Positions 30,781 through 42,905 of a DNA stretch of 64,000 nucleotides are shown here, in pieces. Both the position numbers and the translations under genes were made by a program. Below the pieces are notes generated by a model. It had not been told where the DNA came from and ran no database searches. It saw nothing but the letters and a program-made list of their open reading frames with translations. Source of the stretch: Dipteris shenzhenensis (Eukaryota > Polypodiophyta > Polypodiopsida > Gleicheniales); NCBI GenBank assembly GCA_047967505.1, contig CM106538.1; one strand, given 5' to 3'. Position 1 is the stretch's first letter. Every line of letters starts with the position of its first letter.

Positions 30781-33730
30781 GACCATGACTAGTGGTTCTG
30801 GACAGTGATACTGATGAGCAAATAAATCCAACATGCCAAGAAGAAATGCCACAGAACCAAGGGATACTAGAGGCAGGAGAAATTGAGCCAAAGCAATTGA
30901 CTATGCAAGATGCAGGTGTAGAACACCTTGAGGACCAGACCAACAAAGGGCTAGCAACAGATGGAACAATACAGCTTGTATGGCCACGAGTCTCAATGTT
31001 CGCAATGTCACCCAATGCATAACATCATATAAAAGCAGAGAGTTGGAGAAAGATAAGTATGGAATGGTAACATATAAAGAAAAGACCTTACAGATCTACC
31101 TTAGTAGATCCACTATGTAGGAGTCATTCTCATTTCCAAATGCATAAGAAGAATATCCAAAGAAACATTTGAATGCAAGATTCTCTTAAATTCAAGATTT
31201 ATTCCCACCTAATACAAAGTCACAAAGCGAGGGAATACGCTATGAAATGATTCTGGACCCCATATGCAAAGAGGCAGCTAAGTTTTTGGCTGACATTTTC
31301 AATCATTCAGGAGTGAGAAAAAACTTTATGTCAGTAAAAACTCTCACACTCCTTGGTAGAGCAAAACTACAAGATTGGGCTCAACACATATCCTTGCTAC
31401 TAACCAATTATGTATCCACTACCCATAATGGCAAAAGCTACATTGCCATCTTGTGGCCATAATAATTGGGTTTGCAATAGAGCAAGAGGATGGCTCTACA
31501 CTCCTAGCAACACTAGATATAGAGGACTTTGAAGCATTGATATTATCGCCAGAATCGGAATTAGACCCTCCACCTACTCTCAATGAGGACAGCATGGAAG
31601 GGCAACAATCCGAATAGACTCCAGAGAATGACAATGTGGAACTCTACCAAAGAATACTGCAACTTAGTTCAGTCTTGCTCCCGCAATAGAAGGACTCAAA
31701 CATGGAAATCCAAGAGGATACCATTCCACATAATGACTTCGCAAAAGAGCCAAATAACATACCTCTCCAGGAATCACAAGTCACCAATATTGACAACTCC
31801 ACAACTCTAGAGTCACAACCCCCAAATGTCTCTAGTGGCACCATACAATAGACTCTTGTTCAAGTCATAGATCAAAATTGCACATGGGCACATGGGAATC
31901 CACTGTATGACCAATACAAGCAAGGCCATAGTACATTCTAGGTCATACAACATCATAGCCAACAGTTACAACAATGGTCTCAATTATTTGCTACCATGGT
32001 GTCAGATGAGCAGAAAAGAGAAATGGAAAGACAAATGCTCCATCACTCCAATCCAAAGTGCAAAGTGCCGAGGTTGAAATTATGAAGCTCAAGGAAAGCA
32101 TGGCAAAACAAATGCAGCAACAACTCCTTGCACACAATGCTCTAGCAAAAAGTAGAGAGGATGCCCTACAAGCCACGGTTTCTCTCCAAGATAAACACCT
32201 ACAGCTATCCGAGGCCTTGAACCAAAAGGAATTGGTCGAGTTATCCCTCTCCCATATGCAAGCCACTTGTGATGATATCAAAAAAGAATTGGTGCAATTA
32301 AATGAAAGATTATTACTTAAAGAGGATAAGCTCCATGCCACATTAGACACAAACAATGAGTTGCAAAATAGCCTCAAAGAGGGTGAACATCAAATTCAAG
32401 CTCTAGAGAAGGAAGGCATGGAATCAAGGGAGATACTTGTGCACACCAAAGCAGAACTGGATACTCAAGAACAAGAGATACTCCAACTCCGCATGCTTAA
32501 TGATCAAGTTCCACGGCATCCAAAAGCAGCTCAACAATTCAATAGTCTAAATCTTGCATACACCTCCACATTGGGTAAGTATAAAGATAAGTGCATGGAG
32601 TGGCAAAATCAAAAAGCTATAATTTCCAAGTTGGAAATTCAACTACTAGGTCAAGCCGATGATGATGTGGAGGGGTTAGCAGAATATCTTTTGATACAAG
32701 GCATCACTACATTATACCAAGAACTTGTTGCAGTCCTCCTGTAAGGGGATCACCTTGAAGGAAGAATACGCATACTCTGGAAACACTTGAAAATCAAAAT
32801 GTTACATGCAGTATCTGGCCATGATTGGACCAGACCAGTAAGCACAAAGAATCTCCGAGATCTATGCCAGCACATGGATGAAGACAAGAGGAATGTGTTC
32901 TGTCTCTCAGTACATGCAAATCGCATACGGGTAAAGGCTGATGCAATACTACATTATGAATGCTTGATGGGAAGCCCCCCTCTTCGGGTTATAGCTAGAG
33001 TCCTACCTTTACTGCAACAATCACCAGCAACTTCCATGGGATACAACTCCCAAAAAAATCCAAAATTAAAGCTATCAATGCCTACCAAAAGTGACAGGGA
33101 TCTGCCAGAGGAATATGTAGTCTACCTTCAATCTAATCTCCCCTATCTTGCCTATTTTGATCTACTCACATCCCTATCTAACTCCAGTATTATCCTCCAT
33201 ACCTTTCCAAAAATCCATGCTAATCCATATTCCTTGCCATGCCTCTTTGCCCATGCCTCTCAACACTATCGCCTAATCCAACCCCGCGCCTAATCCAACA
33301 CTTGACAATCCATCCCTTGAGGATTATCAAGTTGCTAAGTCAATTTGTCCTGCTCTCCCTCCACTTTCCTCCACCATCCCTACTTCTAAATTCTTGAATT
33401 CACTACTTGCTTCGACTCAAGCTTTTCCCCTATAACATCTTCCTCTCCCCCAAGACCACATGTCCCTCTAATCCCCTTGAGTTTTCTATGGAAGACCCCA
33501 TTAATGATTCCATCAATAAGCTTCAAGAATTGGATGATCCAATTCGCACACCCACAAGGGACTTGCAACAAGATACAGATAGAATTCCCATGCCTGGTAA
33601 TCCCGTTTGTAGTTTTTGGAGGCAATACCCAAACATACACTCAAGAGGAGGATGGCACCTCTTGAGAATTTCAATGAGTATCCACCAAGCACAAATCACT
33701 CCAAACATCAGCATGAAATTGGAGCCACAA
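30780..33730 (+). pseudogene. Extra reading frame after gypsy-E integrase, first half (coiled coil)
   Basis: Downstream of integrase the plus strand keeps a coding character with occasional stops: 30792-31022 (acidic), 31247-31462, 31490-31990, 32058-32744 and 32787-33293. The 228-codon piece at 32058-32744 is a long coiled coil, with continuous heptads rich in Leu, Glu, Lys and Gln and no Pro until about residue 150. The 32787-33293 piece has DLCQHMDEDKRNVFCLSVHANR and no recognised domain. I recognise no env, dUTPase or movement-type motif. Position suggests an additional 3' ORF of the element; its function is unknown. It stops at 33730 at the copia-F insertion. Confidence 0.55.
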
Positions 33731-33732
33731 CC

Positions 33733-34077
33733 TGTGAAGAGAGTGGGAGAGAAGGAAGGAGTCTCACTTCCAGCTTTCTCACATACACAATGGGGGAATA
33801 CACACAAAGGTGGAGGCTGAAAATAGTTTTCCTCTTCGTAGTTGTGAAAGCAAAAAGAACTCTCTTAGTACAAAAGAATAGGTGAACCCTATATGTGGGA
33901 ACTCAGCTAACTAAGGTGGCATACTAACTGAGCCACTAACTAAAGTACATAAAGATAGCTGTCATCCAGCTATTATTCATGGGTGGTGTACCAACCGCAT
34001 CTACAGCTAACAAGTCGGTGACATAAATGCACAATGGTCACCCTGGCATATTACGAGTGGAGCTCAATATCTCAACA
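33733..34077 (-). repeat. 3' LTR of copia-F
   Basis: It begins TGTGAAGAGAGTGGGAG and ends ATCTCAACA, homologous over its length to both copia-D LTRs. It is about 10 bp shorter owing to a deletion near 33885-33905. The purine tract GAGGGGGAG follows on the minus strand. Confidence 0.92.
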
Positions 34078-34500
34078 CTCCCCCTCGAGCTCAATCTCGA
34101 TTCCTGCACACCAAGCAGGTCTCTGAACTTGCGCAGCTTCTCTACACCCAATGCTTTCACGAATATGTCAGCTACCTGATCCTCTATGTTGACATAAACT
34201 AGATAAATAAAACCTACTAGAACCTTCTCGTGCACATAGTGATAATGCACCTCAATGTGCTTTGTTCTAGCATGATAGACTAGGTTATTTGCCAAGTGTA
34301 TACTACTCATGTTGTCACAATAAATGACAACTGGCCCATCTGTAGACTAATGCATATCATAAAGGACCTTATGCAACCAATCTGCCTCACATGCAGCCAT
34401 TGCTGCACCCCTATACTCAACCTCTTTGCTCGACAAGGAGACTATAGGCTATTTCTTGCTGCTCCAAGTGACTGTAGCACTCCCAAAAGAGAACATATAT
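34038..34500 (-). pseudogene. copia-F RNase H
   Basis: MSSIHLANNLVYHARTKHIEVHYHYV and VADIFVKAL are readable in 34038-34310. The upstream half (SSKKxxxVxLSSxEAE) is present with stops near 34450-34400. Confidence 0.82.
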
Positions 34501-34562
34501 CTGCTGATAGATCATCTATCAGAAATACTACCAGCCCTATCAGCATCACTATATCCATGCAA

Positions 34563-35345
34563 CTATATATGAACCCCAGTCTCATAAAATAGTTCATACT
34601 GCAATGTAGACTTCACATACCTCAATATGCATCTAGCCGCATCCAAATGCGGTTTCCTTGGAGCCTGCATAAACTGACTTACCAACCCAACAGCATAGCT
34701 CAAATGTGGCCTGGTAATAGTCATATAAATTAAACTTCCTACTATGCATCTATACATAGTAGGGTCTTCTAGAAGCTCACCTGCATCTGCACTCAACTTC
34801 ACATTCTACTCCAAAGGAGCTGAAATAGGCTTATAGCCTGTCATCCCATATTTGGACAGCATGTCCAATCCATACTGCCTCTACAAGAGCCATATCCCAC
34901 TTGTGGATCTAATCAACTCAATGCGCAAGAAGTAACGCAGCTCTCCCAAATCCTTCATCTCAAACTTCTGCTTCAATAGCATTTTCACATGAAGGATATC
35001 TTCATCACTATCACCTGTGATGATCATAGCAATGACTGCTCTTGCGGTTGCCATCCTTGCAATCGGACTGAATGTTTCTTCATAATCAATGCCATATGTC
35101 TGTGCATACCCCTTGACAACTAATCTTGCCTTGTATCTGTTCACAGAACCATCTGCATTGTGCTTCACCTTATAAACCCACTTGAGCCAATTGCATTCTT
35201 GTCTTTAGGCAAAGGCACCAATTCCCATGTAGCATTTGCTTCTAAGGCATCCATTTCTTCATCCATGACTTTCTCCCATTTTTCTTTTCCCATGGCTTGC
35301 TCAAAAGAAGTGGGTTCTGGTTCATGTATCACTTTGACCATATAG
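34563..35345 (-). pseudogene. copia-F reverse transcriptase with deleted catalytic core
   Basis: The frame 34881-35168 reads YKARLVVKGYAQTYGIDYEETF, then ARAVIAM joined directly to IITGDSDEDILHVKM. Copia-D has 101 more codons at that point, including MDVRNAFLHG and YVDD. The loss is in frame, so the shortened product would still be readable but catalytically dead. Downstream DPTMYRCIVGSLIYMTITRPHLSYAVGLVSQFM is open. Confidence 0.9.
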
Positions 35346-35810
35346 GCATAGTGAATGGCTGAAAATCCATCATATTATAGCCTATCCACAGGATACCTAG
35401 CTCTGGTAGACCTACGTAAAATAGGCTCACTACCAAGTGCTCTCAAAACATCCCTTGTCTTCCTTACTTCAGGTGTAATAATAGAAGGAATACCCAACTC
35501 ATCATCAAGGCTCTGTTTTGAGCCACTGGATTCACCATCCACATAAGAGTGACCTGCATTCACATCAACCATGGGCTGATCTACTTTCTCTTTTCCTTTT
35601 CGTGATACTTGCATACCACTATCTGCATTGCTTTGAGGAGATCCTCTTGATCTCAATCTGCCTGTCCATGGCGAAGTATGCGAACCACTGCTAGAGGACA
35701 CTACAAGTCCACTAATATTTTGTGATTGCTGCTATGAATTCTATGTAGCATTACCATTTTGTGCATCTACATCATCAATCACATTTACTGGTTTATACCA
35801 GCTGCTCATC

Positions 35811-36680
35811 TCATAAAAAACAAACAACATCTCTGCTCACTATAAAGTTACGAGTAGAAGGGGTATAGCATCTATACCCTTTCTGATGCAGAGAATAACC
35901 AATAAATATGCACTTCTCAGCTTTTGGATCCAACTTGGATCTCAACTCATCTGGCACATGAACATAGGCAATGCAACCAAAAACTTTCAAATGAGAAATA
36001 TCTGGTTTCCTACCAGTATACCTGTCCTCTGGCGTCATGCCATGTATTGCTGTAGTGGGAGTCCTGCTCATTATGTAGACTACTATAGCAACTGCTTCAA
36101 CCCAATAATAATCTGGCAGGTCTTTTTCGTTGAGCATGGCATGAGATACCTCTCCAATATGCCTGTTTTTCCTTTCTGCAAGTCCATTTTGCTGTGGGGT
36201 ATGACTGCATCAATATTGCTGCTTTATGCCATGCTCCTACAAGATACTTGCAAACTCATTTGAGAGGTACTCTCCCCCTCCATCTGACCTTAGGCATTTT
36301 ATTTGCAGGCCTGTTTCTTTTTCAACCATAGCTTTAAAAGCTTTGAAATGGCCAAACACTTCACTTTTCTTTTTCATAAAATACACCCAAACTTTTATGC
36401 TGTAGTCATTAATAAAAGTGACAAAACAATGACAGCCTCCAATAGATGTAGCTTTAGTAGTCCACACATCAGAGTGGATTAAATCCAATGGCCTCTTACT
36501 CTCTTGAACATGTCTAGGAAATGGTTTCGTTGCCTGTTTTCCAAATTGACAGGCTTCACATACCTTTATGCATTTCTGCAACCTTGAACTTAGGCAATCC
36601 TGCAACAATATTTTGGGCCTGCACTAATTTAAGTCACTGTACATTAACATGACCAATGCGTTTATGCCAGATATCAATAT
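35811..36680 (-). pseudogene. copia-F integrase
   Basis: CEACQFGKQATKPFP, then Asp in LIHSDVWTT, Asp in LRSDGGGEYLS and Glu in NGLAERKNR are all present. Stops near 36240 and 36210 cut the frame between the second Asp and Glu. C-terminal GCIAYVHVPDELRSKLDPKAEKCIFIGYS is intact (35811-36137). Confidence 0.88.
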
Positions 36681-36879
36681 CTACAACTACACCGGTCCCA
36701 TGTGCAAACATTGCTGCACTCAATTCAGGCATGTCTGCATCCAACGTAAACATCCTGCCCTTCTTCTTCCCTTTTGCTATCAAGCGACCTTTATTTTTCA
36801 ACAAAGCATCCATGAGGATTAAATCTAACCTGCAAGCCCTGCTCAACCATTTGACCAACAGAAACCAGGTTCTTGGTGA

Positions 36880-37120
36880 TATTTGAGACATGAAATACAT
36901 CAGACACGTATTTCTTTTTTCCATCCTGCATAGACAAAGGAATTTTACCAATTTGCACAATAGGATGTGTATTATCATCACCTTTCCATTTTCCTTGCAT
37001 CTTGCATCCATTCCGCATGACCTATCATGTAGTTTGATGCACCTGAGTCAACATACCACACATCATTGCTTTCTTCTGCACTTGTCACAGAATTGGTCAT
37101 GTGCTACACCATAAACAAAT
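36880..37120 (-). pseudogene. copia-F protease
   Basis: The active site VWYVDSGASNYM is read near 37065-37030, followed by GHAEWM in frame. Compared with copia-D, a segment of about 25 bp is missing downstream (near 36980) and there are shifts. Confidence 0.78.
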
Positions 37121-37139
37121 GCTCATTTCTGTCATCACC

Positions 37140-38077
37140 CTATCTACTAGAGGATGCATAATTGCCTTGTTGCAATGTTCCAGTCATGATGTCATTCTGG
37201 CTTTTATAGCAGTCTGTAACCATATGACCCATTTTACCACAGTAGTAGCATTCAACATTGCTGTTTGTATTTTGGCCTCTTTGCCATCCACCATGACCTC
37301 TTTGGCTCCCCCTACCTCTAAAGTTACCATGTCCTCCTCCATAGGACTGGTTTTCTTGAATTTGCTGCATATTATGATTTCTGCCATGGCCTCCAGATCT
37401 CGGCCTGCTCTACCTCTGCCTCTACCTCTTCCAGCATTTGAGTAGGAGACAGCTTCTTTTGAAGTTCCTCCTGAAGAAGATGCACCACCATTTCTCTGCT
37501 CTTCAGAAATTAGAAGAGCAATCAACTCCTCAAAATCAACAAAATTCTGACGGAGGGCAATGGATGTCCAGAATTGTGCATAATCCTTTCCTAGACCATT
37601 CAAGGTCACAGAAACTAAATCATCATCTTCCACTGGTGACCTAATAGAAGCAAGTGCATCTGCAATCTTGTTCACCTTCGTGTGGTAGTCATTGATGCTC
37701 ATATTTTCTCTCTGCACATTATGCAACTCTTGCTTGAGCTACATTTTCCTGGCTTGCGTATTTGTGCTATACATTTTTGTCAAAGTATCCCATGCCTCCT
37801 TCGGCATGCTTACATCCTAAATATGCACAATCATAGAATCTAAAATACTGATAGACAGCCAGTACGTAACTTTTTTGGCTCTCTCATGCTAGCCTTTAAA
37901 TGCCTGCAACTCCTATTGATTGGGAACATTAGGAATAACTGGTTCTTGTTCAGCTCCAGTAATGAACTCCCAATAGCCTTTTCCCTTAAGGAAATTCGTC
38001 ATTCTAAACTTCCATGCTTGGAAGTTGTTCTTGTCAAGCTTTTCAGTGACAATCTGTGAAAGAGCATCAGACGCCAT
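37140..38077 (-). pseudogene. copia-F gag
   Basis: It starts at ATG 38077 with MASDALSQIVTEKLDKNN, an N-terminus that copia-D has lost. It continues FLKGKGYWEFI, TKMYSTNTQARKM and NDYHTKVNKIADAL. The zinc knuckle CYYCGKMGHMVTDCY lies near 37255-37210. Several stops and shifts interrupt it. Confidence 0.88.
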
Positions 38078-38622
38078 TACAGAACACTGCAAAATATTCT
38101 GTCACTGCAAAAAAACACAACTTCTGCCTCATAAGGGCAAATCTGTAAAACTGACGAAAGTGGCATTTGACCACACAGTCACTCTTAGTGACGATTATGC
38201 ATCAACAGGCAATAAGAATGATTCTGTCACTCCTAATATCTTTGCGTAGAGGCATACGATGTAATTTCTACGATAATTTTTCACCGTCCTTTAGAACAGT
38301 GGTCGCACAACAAAAACAGGGTACTTCCCTGAGCACTTGCAAAAAACTTCCGCCACCAAAACAGGCCCCGAAATGGCCTCGAATTAAAAATAATAATGTC
38401 ACCAAGGGATTTGCCCTTTATCGCAGCATATACTACCCTCTCGCCACACCGCAAAGGGCGTCCCAATTGGAGATAGTGCACTCTTGCACTTTCCGGCTGT
38501 GCTACCTACAGAGATTTGCTCCCAAACTCGAAAAAGGAAAGCAACACTAATCCTCTTACCAAGACACCGCAAACTTGGTTTGCTTTCTTGAGCTCCTTAC
38601 CACGAATCGAGCTTTGATACCA

Positions 38623-38946
38623 TGTGAAGAGAGTGGGAGAGAAGGAAGGAGTCTCACTTGTGGCTTTCTCACATACACAATGGGGGAATACAGACAAAGG
38701 TGGAGGCTGAAAACAGTTTTCCTCTTCTTAGTTGTGAAAGCCAAAGGAACTCTCTTAGTACAAAAGAATAGGTGAACCCTATATGTGGGCCTCAAACCAA
38801 ACTTAGCTAACTAAGGTGGCATACTAACCGACCCACTAACTAGAGTACATAAAGATAGCTGTCATCCAGCTATTATTCATGGGCGGTGTACCAACCACAT
38901 CTGCAGCTAACAAGTCAATGACATAAATGCACAACGGTCACCCTAG
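38623..38946 (-). repeat. 5' LTR of copia-F, 3'-clipped on the plus strand
   Basis: It begins TGTGAAGAG next to the primer-binding site TGGTATCAAAGCTC (minus strand, 38609-38622) and ends at 'caccctag' where the other copies continue for about 35 more bases. Confidence 0.9.
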
Positions 38947-39634
38947 GTAGCTATTATAGTTTGAAGGCAGAGATGAGCAAGAATGGCGGGCTACCCGCTT
39001 GGCGTAGACCAAAGCTGCTTAATGAAAAGTACCTCCTTGAATATATGCAAGCTCCATCTTCCTTTCGCACGCATCCCACATTTGATGCGGTCCCCCATCG
39101 CTACCGGTGGGATGCCAATCATCATGATCCAGATAATGCAGATGCTCCTCGCAATTGGACGTTAGTCAATAGAAACTCTAAAATCAAATGGACAAGCCCA
39201 AAAACACTCATCAGAGCCTTGGACAGACATGCATCAATTATGCAAAGTAGTTATGACAAAACACTCAAGGAAAGTGCAAGATACAGTGAAGCCTTAGGAG
39301 TCACATCCTGGAGGTGTCCCTCACCATTGACGACCATTTGCTCAACCTTAGCTTCAATCCAAATCAACAAATAGATGCTCAAACAACAAGTCACCTCTTT
39401 TAAAGGGCCATATCTCTTCAAGGGCGTTATGTGTGTTTGTTTGAAGAAATGGTTGACACTAGCTTCTTAAAAACTGAGCAAGCAATCTACGGTGTTTGTG
39501 GATTACAAGGAAAAAATCGACAAGAAGCTCGCTCCATCTATCACTGTCACCATCTTTACCATACTCATTGGGTAAAGAGAACCGCATCACAACATCATTT
39601 GAAGACCCAACCATTACTCGAGGACGGGTAATCA
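38947..39634 (+). pseudogene. Extra reading frame after gypsy-E integrase, second half
   Basis: Right of copia-F the plus strand is again open: 38961-39374 (137 codons, basic, with PAWRRPKLLNEKYLLEYM and RNWTLVNRNSKIKW). A second piece, 39431-39631, ends LLEDG and a stop. Gypsy-E residues on the two sides of copia-F (GATT at 33730 and SYYSLKAEM at 38950) can be joined in an open frame if a small deletion is allowed. This suggests one long ORF before the insertion. No family recognised. Confidence 0.45.
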
Positions 39635-39768
39635 AATCGGTCCAGGGGAGTTGTTAACCCTGTGCAACAACGGCTAGAAGTGCAGTCTAGGACAACAACT
39701 ATGAGAGCATTGTGTGTGTAGAATAGCAGTGAAGCTCTACTTGAATATCTTGATCCTGAAAGATAGTA

Positions 39769-40888
39769 TGATAAATTTTAAAGGATGAGGATAGCCAAAA
39801 TCCTCTCTAGAAAAGATCCAATCATACTTGCAAAATTAGGATCTAGAGAGAGAAAGACTAAATCTAGAGAGAGAAATACTAAAAGCCTACACTTTCGGAA
39901 GTCCCTCCACTTTGTGTAGAGACCTAAAAGGTCCCCCCACTTTGTGTAGAGACCCAAAAGGTCCCCCCCAAAAGTGGAGAGACCAACATGTATAAATATC
40001 TCTCGAATGGAATGAAGCTCCCACTCTTTGGGATTCAGTGTTCAAGCTCACTATTGTGTTCATGCGATTGATTTCTATTGCATCCATGATCTTTTACACT
40101 ATCGTGTTCTAGCATGCCCTTACCCTTGCACTCTCTACCCTTGAACTATCTTCTCCTCCTCCTTCCTCTCCCTTGAATCTCCTCCATCTCCTCCTCCTCC
40201 CTCCTCCTCCTCCTTCCTCCCTCCCTTGAACTCCCTCCTCCTCCTCTTTCCTCCCTCCCTTGAACTCCCTCCTCCTCCTCCCTCCTCCTCCTCCTTCCTC
40301 CCTCCCTTGAACTCCCTCCTCCTCCTCCTCCCATCTCCTCCTTCCTCCCTCCCTTCAACTCCCTCCTCCTCCTCCTCCTCCTTCCTCCCTCCCTTGAACT
40401 CCCTCCTCCTCCTCCATCTCCTCCTCCTCGTTCCTCCTCCTCCTCCCTTCTCCTCCTCCTCCCTCCTCCTCCTCCTTCCTCCCTCTTCCTTCCTCCCTTC
40501 TCCACAACCCCTACCCCTCAAATCTGCGAAGGAGACTAGCTCTTCACTCCTCAACCTTGGACTCCTCCTAAACCCTGCAACCCCCTCTAAATCCTGGAAC
40601 TCCTAGTTAACTCTCTCAACCCTGTCCCCATTTCTAACCCGGAAATCCCCTTCTAAACCCTTGAACTCCCATGGAGGCGAGAGCCTCCATCAATTGTTAT
40701 AATCTAGCCTCTTTCTCATTCACATACGCATGAGATCTCCTTTCCACACTTCAGCCTATACCTCTCAAACGGAACACGACCCGAGGACCTATGCTACACT
40801 TGTGAACACCTATGATACAATGAGCAACGACACGACTGTAGGTGACCAATACCTATGGAACATGCAAAGGGGGAAAACAGAGACAACA
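39769..40888 (+). repeat. 3' LTR of gypsy-E
   Basis: Direct repeat of 19874-21105. Its pyrimidine array (40145-40500) is shorter and a 20-base 'atctagagagagaaa' word is duplicated near 39842-39880. A candidate polypurine word GGGGAG (39646-39651) is more than 100 bp upstream, so the PPT assignment is open. Confidence 0.9.
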
Positions 40889-42440
40889 AAAAGATCTTGA
40901 ACATGTCTTCATTTGCCCTATCAGCCTCACCTTCCCACCACTTCCTTATATCAACCTATTGCTATTGACTTGCCATTAGCTCATCTCCTCCCAATCATTA
41001 AAACTTTTGATTGCTCATGTCCTTGCTCTGAAAATTCTAATGCCAACCCAAGGATATGCTTCTTTGAGGGTTATCTTCTCTTGAGTCTAGCAACAACTCA
41101 TTTCCTAATAAATTTCAAAAAAATATTGGTCCGATCTAGCCCATTTCTCAAATACAGTGGTGGTCCCTCTAGAAGTGTCACTCCAAATCTTGTAAATCTT
41201 GTTTTGGAGATAATGGAGTTGGAAGAAAATGGGCTCTCTTTAAAACAAGACTTTACCTACTTGCATGTCCTCTTTCTAGCCTCATCAATATTGGATTTTG
41301 ATTAGAGAAGGGCAAGGACATCAAAGACTTGCAAATGCAAGAAAGAACTCACCACTCAAAACAATAGACATATAACATTTGTCTATCCTAGCTCTCCTAT
41401 GGTTTCGCCCTATTTGATGGTGGGTACTCCATGGGAAGTATCCTCTGAGATGTCAATAAAATTTGCTGACTCCTTCAATTTCTACCAAGCATACAATTCG
41501 CCACCTCTGATCACACTACTAAGCCCTTGACATCTATTTGTCATGCATTCCACCATGTTGAAATTGCCCATTGTAACTACAAAATATTTGAAAGGGTATG
41601 AATCCCTATTTCTAATAGAGTTTGGATCGCAAATGTAGAAACTTCACAATATATCTTTTCATTAGTAATTATACACCAATATCATTTAAGCCTAAAGCTA
41701 GAATGGCTCTACCAATAATTTTTTCTAGATGACTTGTTCCTCCAAGTGCTGCCCCTTCTCTACCTTCATCATGATCTGTTATAAACCATTTTCTTCTATG
41801 ATCAAAAATCTTTTATAATTGCTATCCAAGATTATATCCCCCTAGTTTTAGATCTTGAACTACTAAACATCTGGTTCGATGTCCATTTTTTAAAACCTTC
41901 TCTTTAAGAGTGTTGGTTTCCTATCATGTTGGTCAATCCCTATATATTTACGCAAAATTCCTAGGATGTGTTTGACATAAGCATACGATATTCATGTTCC
42001 TCTTCTTAAAATGGACTAGGCTCTATGTAGGTGAGATTAGAAATACCCTTAAAAACCTTCTCTTCTTCCTCGTCTCAAGGCTTGTGACCTCTTTATGACC
42101 CCTTTCATTCTGTGTACCTGTAGCTTGCTGGGTGGCATGTTTTTGCTCGATCACCTCTCTTGCTCCTTACCTTGATAAAAGTTTTCTCTTCATTCTACAA
42201 ATTTGCGTTATTAGCTTTCAAGAGTTTTTCTTCACACTATTGGTATTGGGTACTATTTCTTCAACTTCTTTGTCCTTTGAATCGATACTCATTCCATTCT
42301 TTGACAGAGAGCAGATTCACTCTTGTTGAGTCACTTGGCACTTTTGGCATTTCATTCTGCACCACTTCTTCAAGCCTTGTAAAGCCTCTAGCTATCACTT
42401 GCACTTGGTTGCTATTTGTATATAGGTTTTGATTCTTGGT
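40889..42440. other. Region between gypsy-E and copia fragments
   Basis: The only longer open frame is 40913-41305 (+), 130 codons, with many Leu and Ser and no recognised motif. It has no supporting intron or regulatory evidence, and I consider it probably non-coding or a decayed exon. The rest (41306-42440) is AT-rich with no visible element ends. Confidence 0.4.
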
Positions 42441-42445
42441 GCACC

Positions 42446-42905
42446 ATGGCGAAATCACATGATGATGTCATATTTCTTAATCAGAGTAGCAAGCTCGATG
42501 ATAACAACTATGGTAATTGGAAGTTCAAAATGCTGAACATTTTTCATATGAGAAACTTGTGGGACATTGTCACAAAAGATGAAAAGAGACCCAAGCCTAC
42601 CTCGACAACTCTTACCGTAGATCAGTACCAGCACTCACAAAGCAACAAAAAGAGTGGGATACCAAGGCTCTTCAACTTGCCTTGAATATCATCAACTTCA
42701 ATGTGAAGGATACGATGATCCCTCTTCTTCATGGGCAGACCTCAGTTGTAATCGCTTGGAAGACTTTGGAAAGAAGGTACAATGCCAACAACATGTCACA
42801 TATTCTTTTGTTGGAGAATCAACTGAACAACAATCCAATGCTTCCAAATGAATCAAGTCTTGACTTCTTACTCAAATTGAAGGATCTTGGCGATCAACTC
42901 ACATG
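42446..42905 (+). pseudogene. copia gag fragment (plus strand)
   Basis: It starts MAKSHDDVIFLNQSSKLDDNNYGNWKFKM, then MRNLWDIV. After a one-base shift, WDTKALQLALNIINFNVKDTMIP, AWKTLERRYNANNMSHILLLENQLNN and NESSLDFLLKLKDLGDQLT follow. This is the N-terminal two thirds of a copia gag (LxxxNYxxWxxxM and WxxLxxxYxxxNxxxxxxLxxxL patterns). Zinc knuckle and pol are missing; it ends where minus-strand copia sequence begins. Confidence 0.85.

Larger units (their letters stand above)
33733..38946 (-). mobile_element. Second member of the copia-D family (copia-F), with RT deletion and clipped 5' LTR
   Basis: It has the same LTR, primer site and gene order as copia-D, on the minus strand. The left LTR is complete (33733-34077). 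The right LTR (38623-38946) lacks about the last 35 bases, and gypsy-E sequence resumes abruptly. The RT has an in-frame loss of 303 bp relative to copia-D. It is inserted in the extra ORF of gypsy-E and so is younger than that element. A target duplication cannot be tested because the right end is missing. Confidence 0.93.
19874..40888 (+). mobile_element. Giant Ty3/gypsy LTR retrotransposon (gypsy-E), interrupted by copia-F
   Basis: Long direct repeats at 19874-21105 and 39769-40888 flank a tRNA-Asp-type primer-binding site, leader, gag, protease, RT/RNase H, integrase and an extra reading frame, all on the plus strand. It spans 21.0 kb, or 15.8 kb without copia-F. The size, long leader, Asp-type primer site and extra ORF recall the Tat/Athila/Ogre group of non-chromodomain plant gypsy elements, but the exact lineage is inferred. 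Numerous stops and shifts show it is inactive. No clear 5-bp target duplication is left ('ttaag' or 'aggta' on the left against 'aaaag' on the right, depending on where the LTR starts). Confidence 0.88.

Noticed and set aside
39643-39651. CCAGGGGAG as the polypurine tract of gypsy-E
   Set aside because: It is about 118 bp before the LTR start defined by the repeat alignment; too far to accept without another copy.
40913-41305. 130-codon ORF as a gene
   Set aside because: No recognised domain or neighbouring exon; kept only as a note in the intergenic entry.
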